Source: Rubrivivax sp.
Lineage (GTDB): Bacteria > Pseudomonadota > Gammaproteobacteria > Burkholderiales > Burkholderiaceae_C
Length of the DNA stretch: 33,515 bases
Direction: 5' to 3'
Assembly: GCA_027483705.1 (NCBI GenBank)
Contig: JAIXTY010000327.1
Coordinates: 1 to 33,515, forward strand
Numbering within the stretch: the stretch's first letter is position 1; each line of letters starts with the position of its first letter. Positions 28,123 to 33,515 of the stretch are shown piece by piece. The position numbers and the translations under genes were made by a program. The notes beneath the pieces are model-generated. The model did no database searches, was not told the origin of the DNA, and saw only the letters and a list, made by a program, of their open reading frames with translations.

Positions 28123-28722
28123 GTGAACAGCACCCTGAACCGCCTCATCAAGGCCACCGCCGTTGCCGGCGCACTGAGCCTTGCCGCCCTGACCGCGAGT
28201 GCCTCGGTCATCACGTTCGGGCCTGGCCCGTACGGAAGCCCGGTGGCCAGCACGGTCGAAGGCAACTACGTCTACAGCACCTTCAGTGGTGGCTTGTTCC
28301 GCGACAGCCAAGGCAATGGCGACGCCTACAACATGGAAGGTTGCAGTTCCTGCGGCGGCGGCGTGCTCACGGTCAAGCGCAACGACGTCGTCGGTGGCCT
28401 GTTCACCTTCGACCAGTCGGACATCCTGTACCAGTTCGACGGCATCCTGGCCGTCGACTTTGAAGGCTTCGTCGGCGGGGTCTCGCAAGGTGTGGACTCG
28501 TTCAACACCGCCCTCGGCAGCGTCTACACCACGCATGCGGCGTCGGCCCTGGCCGGCGTGAACATTGATGAGCTGCGCGTCACGCTGCGCGCCGCAGGCT
28601 CTTTCGCCACGGGCATCGACAACCTGACGCTGAGCGAGAGCCGTGTTCCGGCGCCCGCCACGCTGACGCTGGTCGGCCTGAGCCTTGTCGGCCTCGGGCT
28701 GACGCGTCGCCGCGCTCGCTGA
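28123..28722 (+). CDS. PEP-CTERM-like sorting-domain secreted protein
   Basis: N-terminal signal peptide (MNSTLNRLIKATAVAGALSLAALTASAS); C-terminal VPAPATLTLVGLSLVGLGLTRRRAR tripartite motif; GTG start preceded by GAGGAG. Confidence 0.85.
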   Translation: MNSTLNRLIKATAVAGALSLAALTASASVITFGPGPYGSPVASTVEGNYVYSTFSGGLFRDSQGNGDAYNMEGCSSCGGGVLTVKRNDVVGGLFTFDQSDILYQFDGILAVDFEGFVGGVSQGVDSFNTALGSVYTTHAASALAGVNIDELRVTLRAAGSFATGIDNLTLSESRVPAPATLTLVGLSLVGLGLTRRRAR

Positions 28723-28733
28723 GCGGGCGCGCA

Positions 28734-28761
28734 GCGGCGGCAGCGACCAGCCTGCCGCCGC
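28734..28761. terminator. Hairpin 1 downstream of the PEP-CTERM gene
   Basis: GCGGCGGCAG-CGACCAGC-CTGCCGCCGC, perfect 10-bp arms. Confidence 0.5.
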
Positions 28762-28785
28762 CGAGCGTCGAGCAAACGACCTCCA

Positions 28786-28808
28786 CGGGCCCGCATCATG
28801 CGGGCCCG
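28786..28808. terminator. Hairpin 2 downstream of the PEP-CTERM gene
   Basis: CGGGCCCGCA-TCA-TGCGGGCCCG, perfect 10-bp arms, 3-nt loop, followed by ATTCATGT. Confidence 0.6.
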
Positions 28809-28885
28809 ATTCATGTCAGCCCTCAGCGCCGAACCACGAATCGGCGCACGGCACCACGACTTTGCATCACCACCTGGCCGACCGA

Positions 28886-29665
28886 ATGAAGCGCCTGCGT
28901 CGCACCTGCGCCACTGTGCTGGCACTGGCTGCCGTGACGGCCAGCGCCGCGCCCATCGACTGGCAGCCGATCGACGGGCCCAGGACAGGCCGCATCGACG
29001 TCGCGCGCACCGAAACCACCATCGCGCAGTTCCGCGCCTTCGTGCAGGCCACCGGCACCGTCACCGCCGCCGAGAAGCGCGGCGGCGGTGAGGTCTACGA
29101 AGCCGGCTGGGTGAGGAAACCCGGCTGGACCTGGCGCGCGCCCTTCGGCCCCGGCCACACACCGGCCGACGACGAACCCGCGGTGCACGTGACGTGGCAC
29201 GAAGCCGCCGCCTTCTGCCGCTGGGCCGGCGGCCGCCTGCCCACCGACGCCGAATGGGCCAGCGCCGCCTACACCGAGCAGCGCGAGAAGCCGCCCGCCC
29301 CGTTCGAACGCGGCCGCCGCTACAGCCTGCCCACCGGCGACAGCGCCCGCGGCGCGCAGTGCCTGGGCGACTGCGGCCCCGAGGCCGCCGCGCGCGCGGT
29401 GCGCCACGGCGTTGCCCTCACGCGCGGCGACGGCCACGCGCGCACGGGCCGCACGCCAGCCGGCGTGAACGGCCTCTTCGACATGGGCGGCAACGCCTGG
29501 GAGTGGGTGGACGATCCGCCCGGCGCCCCGGGCAACAGCGAGCGCCGCACCCGCGGCGGCTCGTGGTGGTACGGCACGGCGCAGATGCACGCCGAGCACC
29601 ATCAGGCCAAGCCGGCCGACACCGCGGTGGTCTACATCGGCTTTCGCTGCGCGCGTTCGCGCTGA
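28886..29665 (+). CDS. Formylglycine-generating enzyme (SUMF1/FGE-sulfatase fold) family secreted protein
   Basis: VARTETTIAQFRAFVQATG, PAVHVTWHEAAAFCRWAGGRLPTDAEWASAAY, GVNGLFDMGGNAWEWVDD, RRTRGGSWWY, YIGFRCARS; N-terminal signal peptide. Confidence 0.92.
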   Translation: MKRLRRTCATVLALAAVTASAAPIDWQPIDGPRTGRIDVARTETTIAQFRAFVQATGTVTAAEKRGGGEVYEAGWVRKPGWTWRAPFGPGHTPADDEPAVHVTWHEAAAFCRWAGGRLPTDAEWASAAYTEQREKPPAPFERGRRYSLPTGDSARGAQCLGDCGPEAAARAVRHGVALTRGDGHARTGRTPAGVNGLFDMGGNAWEWVDDPPGAPGNSERRTRGGSWWYGTAQMHAEHHQAKPADTAVVYIGFRCARSR

Positions 29666-29689
29666 AAGTGCCCGTTTCGGGGCCCACTT
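29666..29689 (+). terminator. Imperfect hairpin abutting the FGE-like gene stop
   Basis: AAGTG-CCCG-TTT-CGGG-GCC-CACTT directly after TGA; asymmetric internal loop. Confidence 0.35.
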
Positions 29690-29743
29690 CGAGGCCGGCG
29701 ATCCAGACCCCGCGCTACGATCGTTAGCATCCGGCCGAGGTCT

Positions 29744-30244
29744 GTGAGGACACACGACGTGCTGTTGCGACTGCTGGCCGCGATCGGCCTGCTGGCCGTG
29801 TTGGCCAGCGTGATCTTCAGCGTGCACCGCGCCGGGCACTTCCGCGCCTGGCTGGCCGGCACGGACGACCCGAAGCCACGCGAGATCGTGTTCGACAACG
29901 GCTCGGTGCGCGACCTGGCCGCGCCAGCCGCATCGGCACCGGCGGCGAAGGTGACCGAGCTGTCGCCTCCCGGCGTGATGCGAAAGTGCGTGCGCGGCGA
30001 CCATGTCTCCTACAGCAACCTCACCTGCCCGCCCGGCTTTCGCGAGCGGCCCATCAAGGCCGAGCCGGTGACGGTGGTCCCGGCCGTCCGCGTGCCCGCC
30101 GCGCCGCCAGTGGCCGCTCCGCCCGGACAAGCGCCGATCCCGAACAACCCGCGTGCGCTGCGCGACGCGCTCGACCTCAAGCCCGACGAGCAGCTGCGCC
30201 AGCGCATGATCGACCGCGCGGTGGAGGCCGAAGCCAAGCGCTGA
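29744..30244 (+). CDS. Hypothetical single-TM protein with a short Cys-containing periplasmic motif
   Basis: N-terminal TM (LLRLLAAIGLLAVLASVIFSV), MRKCVRGDHVSYSNLTCPPGFRERPI (reminiscent of DUF4124-like segments), Pro/Ala-rich linker. Start GTG 29744 or GTG 29759. Confidence 0.65.
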   Translation: MRTHDVLLRLLAAIGLLAVLASVIFSVHRAGHFRAWLAGTDDPKPREIVFDNGSVRDLAAPAASAPAAKVTELSPPGVMRKCVRGDHVSYSNLTCPPGFRERPIKAEPVTVVPAVRVPAAPPVAAPPGQAPIPNNPRALRDALDLKPDEQLRQRMIDRAVEAEAKR

Positions 30245-30357
30245 GCGCTGCACGCTGGCGTCCGGACTCGGGTGCCGGTGCCGATGGACAGCGCGGCGCC
30301 CTGCGGCCAAGATCGCCGCGCTGCGGCCCCTTTGCGCGCCGCGCCGAGAGCCCGCCG

Positions 30358-31614
30358 CTGAACCCCACCGCCCCCCTGCACGCCGCCGACTCCGGCTACG
30401 CCTGGACGCGCCTGGCCGCCGTGCTGGCGCTGATGACCATCGGCTCCAGCGGCATGTACGTCATCGCCGTGGTGCTGCCGCCGGTTCAGGCCGAGTTCGG
30501 CGTGGCGCGCTCCGCGGCCTCGCTGCCCTACACGCTGCTGATGGTGGGCTTCGGCCTCGGCGGCATCCTGATGGGCCGGCTGGCCGACCGCTTTGGCGTG
30601 ATGGTGCCGGTGCTCGTCGGCGCCGCGGGCCTGGGCAGCGGCTACGCGCTGGCGGCCATGGCCGGCGGCGTGGGCAGCTTTGCGCTGTGGCACGGGCTGC
30701 TGGTCGGCCTCTTGGGCAGCTCGGCCACCTTTGCGCCGCTGGTGGCCGACACCTCGCTGTGGTTCGTGCGCCGGCGCGGCATCGCGGTGGCCATCTGCGC
30801 CAGCGGCAACTACCTGGCCGGCGCCATCTGGCCGCCGCTGGTGCAGTGGATGGTCGAACACCACGGCTGGCGCAGCGCCTACTTCGCACTGGCCGCCGTG
30901 TGTGTGCTGGCGATGCCGCTGCTGGCGCTGATGCTGCGCCCGCGGCCGCCCGCGGCGGTGGCGGCGCCGGCCCGTCGCGCCGGGGCCGCGCAGCCGTCCG
31001 AACGGCCGTTCGGCCTGTCGATGGGCGCGGCGCAGGCGCTGCTGTGCGTGGCCGGCGTGGCCTGCTGCGTGGCGATGGCGATGCCGCAGGTGCACATCGT
31101 GGCCTACTGCACCGACCTCGGCTTCGGCGCCGCGCAGGGCGCGCAGATGCTGTCGCTGATGCTGGCCTGCGGCATTGCCAGCCGGCTGATCAGCGGCGCC
31201 ATCTGCGACCGCATCGGCGGCCTGCGCACGCTGCTGCTGGGCTCGGTGCTGCAGGGCGTGGCGCTGCTGCTGTTCATCCCCTTCGACGGGCTCGTCTCGC
31301 TGTACGTGATCTCGGCGCTGTTCGGCTTGTTCCAGGGCGGCATCGTGCCGAGCTACGCGATCATCGTGCGCGAGCACTTCCCGCCGGCCGAGGCCGGCGA
31401 GCGCGTGGGCTGGGTGCTGATGAGCACGCTCTTCGGCATGGCGCTGGGCGGCTGGCTGTCGGGCAAGGTGTTCGACCTCACGGGCTCGTACCACGCGGCC
31501 TTCATCAATGGCGTGGCCTGGAATCTGCTCAACCTGTCGGTGGTGGGCTTGCTGCTGTGGCGCAGCACGCGGCGCGGGCCGTCATCACCTCTTGCGACGG
31601 GCGCGGCGCCATAG
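30358..31614 (+). CDS. Major facilitator superfamily transporter
   Basis: [67 protein letters not shown], multiple TM helices. Start codon ambiguous (CTG 30358 or an internal GTG). Confidence 0.88.
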   Translation: MNPTAPLHAADSGYAWTRLAAVLALMTIGSSGMYVIAVVLPPVQAEFGVARSAASLPYTLLMVGFGLGGILMGRLADRFGVMVPVLVGAAGLGSGYALAAMAGGVGSFALWHGLLVGLLGSSATFAPLVADTSLWFVRRRGIAVAICASGNYLAGAIWPPLVQWMVEHHGWRSAYFALAAVCVLAMPLLALMLRPRPPAAVAAPARRAGAAQPSERPFGLSMGAAQALLCVAGVACCVAMAMPQVHIVAYCTDLGFGAAQGAQMLSLMLACGIASRLISGAICDRIGGLRTLLLGSVLQGVALLLFIPFDGLVSLYVISALFGLFQGGIVPSYAIIVREHFPPAEAGERVGWVLMSTLFGMALGGWLSGKVFDLTGSYHAAFINGVAWNLLNLSVVGLLLWRSTRRGPSSPLATGAAP

Positions 31615-31684
31615 GGCAGCCACCCGGCGCCCGGGCGGCGCGGATGCGGCAACATCGCTGCTCCACCGACCACCCGCCGCGACC

Positions 31685-33406
31685 GTGTTCCGACACCAGT
31701 ACATCGACAACGCCCAGCTCGCCGATCAACTGCAACGCTGGGCGCAGCAGCACCCGGGGCTCGTGCACCTGGGCTCGCTGGGCACCAGCGCGGCCGGCCG
31801 CGACATCCCGTTGCTGACCATCGGCCCTAACCCCGGCGAGCCCGGCCGCGCGCGCCCCGCCGTCTGGGTGGACGGCAACATGCACGCCAGCGAGGTGTGC
31901 GGCACCAGCGTGGCGCTGGCCATCGCCGAGGACCTGATCGCCATCCACGGCGGCGCCACCACGGCCGGCGGCCAGCCGCTGCCGGCGGCGATGCTGCAGA
32001 CGCTGCGCGAGACGCTGTTCTACGTGGTGCCGCGCATCTCGCCCGACGGCGCCGAGGAGGTGCTCGCGCGCGGCCGCTACGTGCGATCGAGCCCGGTGGA
32101 CGAGCGCATGGCCCGCGGCCACGCCCACTGGGTGGCCGACGACCTGGACGGCGACGGCCACACCAGCTACATGCGCCGGGCCGACCCCGACGGCGACCTC
32201 GTGGAGCTGCGCGGCGACGACGGCCAGCCGCTGGTGCCGCCGGTGATGGTGTCGCGCATGCCCGACGACGAGGGCCCCTTCTACCGCCTTTACCCCGAGG
32301 GCCGCATCGCCAACTTCGACGGCCGCACGGTGCCCGACGCCGGCTTCCTGGGCGACAACCAGTACGACTTCAACCGCAACTTCTCGTACCTCTGGGCGCC
32401 CGAGCCGCAGCAGGCCGGTGCCGGCCACTACCCGGGCAGCGCGCCCGAGGTGCGGGCGGTGATGGACTTCGCCACGCGCCACCCCAACATCATGGTGTGG
32501 CTGAACCTGCACACCTTTGGTGGCGTGCTCATCCGCCCGCTGGCCGACCAGCCCGACGGCAAGATGAACCAGGACGACCTGGCGGTGTTCCAGCAGGTCG
32601 AGGCCTGGATGACCGAGCACACCGGCTACGCCACGGTGAGCGGCTACCACGAGTTTCTGTACGAGCCCGACAAGCCGGTGAACGGCAGCCTCTCGCAGTA
32701 CGCCTACCGCCAGCGCGGCGCGCTGGCCTACGTGGTGGAGCTGTGGGACCTGTTCCACCAGCTCGGCATCGAGCGCAAGAAGCCCTTCGTCGACCACTAC
32801 AGCAAGCTCACGCGCGCCGAGCTGCGCCGGCTGGCCACCTACGACCGCGAGCACAACGAAGGTCGCATCTTCGGCACGTGGCGGCCGCTGCAGCACCCGC
32901 AGCTGGGCGCCGTGGAGGTGGGCGGCTTCGACCCGCGCATCGGCATCTGGAACCCGCCGCTGGAGCGGCTGGCGCTGACGTGCCAGCAGCAGAGCGCCGC
33001 GTTCCTGCGCGTGGCAGCACTGGTGCCGCGCCTGAGCGTGCAGGTCGTGCAGCAGGAGAAGGCCGAAGGCCACACGCGCATCGAGCTGCGCGTGGCCAAC
33101 CACGGCTACCTGGGCAGCTGCGGCCCGGCCTCGGCGATGGGGCTGCCGCACACCGAGCCGATGCGCCTGACGGCGCGTGCCGAAGGCGGCGCCACGCTGC
33201 TGGCGCCCACCGAGGCGGTGGTGGAGCTGGGCCACCTGCAGGGCTGGGGGCGCGGCCTGTACGGCACCTCGATCTTCTCGCCCTGGTCGCGTGGCAACGG
33301 GCACGAGCGCTTCGTCACGTTGCTGGTGGCGGGCGCCGGCACACTGCGGGTGGAGGTGGGCAGCTGCCGGGTGGGGTTCCGCGAGGTGGTGGTGGAGGTG
33401 GGCTGA
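31685..33406 (+). CDS. M14 family zinc carboxypeptidase
   Basis: [41 protein letters not shown] (HxxE), [49 protein letters not shown] start 31685. Confidence 0.92.
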   Translation: MFRHQYIDNAQLADQLQRWAQQHPGLVHLGSLGTSAAGRDIPLLTIGPNPGEPGRARPAVWVDGNMHASEVCGTSVALAIAEDLIAIHGGATTAGGQPLPAAMLQTLRETLFYVVPRISPDGAEEVLARGRYVRSSPVDERMARGHAHWVADDLDGDGHTSYMRRADPDGDLVELRGDDGQPLVPPVMVSRMPDDEGPFYRLYPEGRIANFDGRTVPDAGFLGDNQYDFNRNFSYLWAPEPQQAGAGHYPGSAPEVRAVMDFATRHPNIMVWLNLHTFGGVLIRPLADQPDGKMNQDDLAVFQQVEAWMTEHTGYATVSGYHEFLYEPDKPVNGSLSQYAYRQRGALAYVVELWDLFHQLGIERKKPFVDHYSKLTRAELRRLATYDREHNEGRIFGTWRPLQHPQLGAVEVGGFDPRIGIWNPPLERLALTCQQQSAAFLRVAALVPRLSVQVVQQEKAEGHTRIELRVANHGYLGSCGPASAMGLPHTEPMRLTARAEGGATLLAPTEAVVELGHLQGWGRGLYGTSIFSPWSRGNGHERFVTLLVAGAGTLRVEVGSCRVGFREVVVEVG

Positions 33407-33420
33407 CCGGGTCACCCGAC

Positions 33421-33460
33421 GGCGCGCCGCTAGCGCGCCCCGGGGCTCCAGCGCAGCCCC
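33421..33460. terminator. Two consecutive hairpins downstream of the M14 peptidase
   Basis: GGCGCGC-CGCTA-GCGCGCC (33421-33439) and GGGGCT-CCAGCGC-AGCCCC (33442-33460). Confidence 0.45.
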
Positions 33461-33515
33461 CCGGCGGCCGCAGGCCCGGCCGGTGCGGCACTGCCCGGTG
33501 AAGCGGTCTGCGGGC

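Noticed and set aside
31529-33415. 628-aa minus-strand ORF opposite the M14 peptidase
   Set aside because: Shadow ORF of a well-supported carboxypeptidase.

Overview
33.5 kb of high-GC DNA, probably from a Burkholderiales-type betaproteobacterium (inferred from gene content and codon usage; not tested). It is densely packed with chromosomal genes. I found no rRNA, tRNA, CRISPR array, transposase or phage module. Main blocks, left to right: (1) an ECF-type membrane permease gene (5' end at the window edge), then trkH-trkA and a solo LuxR-type regulator; (2) a Bug-family binding protein coupled to an alpha/beta hydrolase, divergent from an operon of family-5 binding protein, NTF2-like protein, amidase and dienelactone hydrolase; (3) housekeeping or hypothetical genes (DUF2059, TPR protein, DnaJ/DUF1992, GST, mtfA, H-NS, glpK, DUF885, DMT exporter); (4) a tightly coupled aromatic operon (MBL-fold protein, FAD hydroxylase, DUF2783 protein, homogentisate dioxygenase, fumarylacetoacetase) with a divergent IclR regulator and a convergent CoA ligase; (5) a PEP-CTERM-like protein, an FGE-sulfatase-fold protein, a small membrane-anchored protein, an MFS transporter and an M14 carboxypeptidase. 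The best candidates for a second look are: the duplicated, covarying hairpin at the glpK 3' end that re-encodes AVAQATA-stop in frame; the MhaAB-like hydroxylase/homogentisate operon with an MBL protein whose metal motif is degenerate; the repeat-dense hns upstream region; and a palindrome inside a promoter-like spacer next to the IclR gene. Nothing here is convincingly a wholly new system. Family calls come from reading the supplied translations, with no database search.
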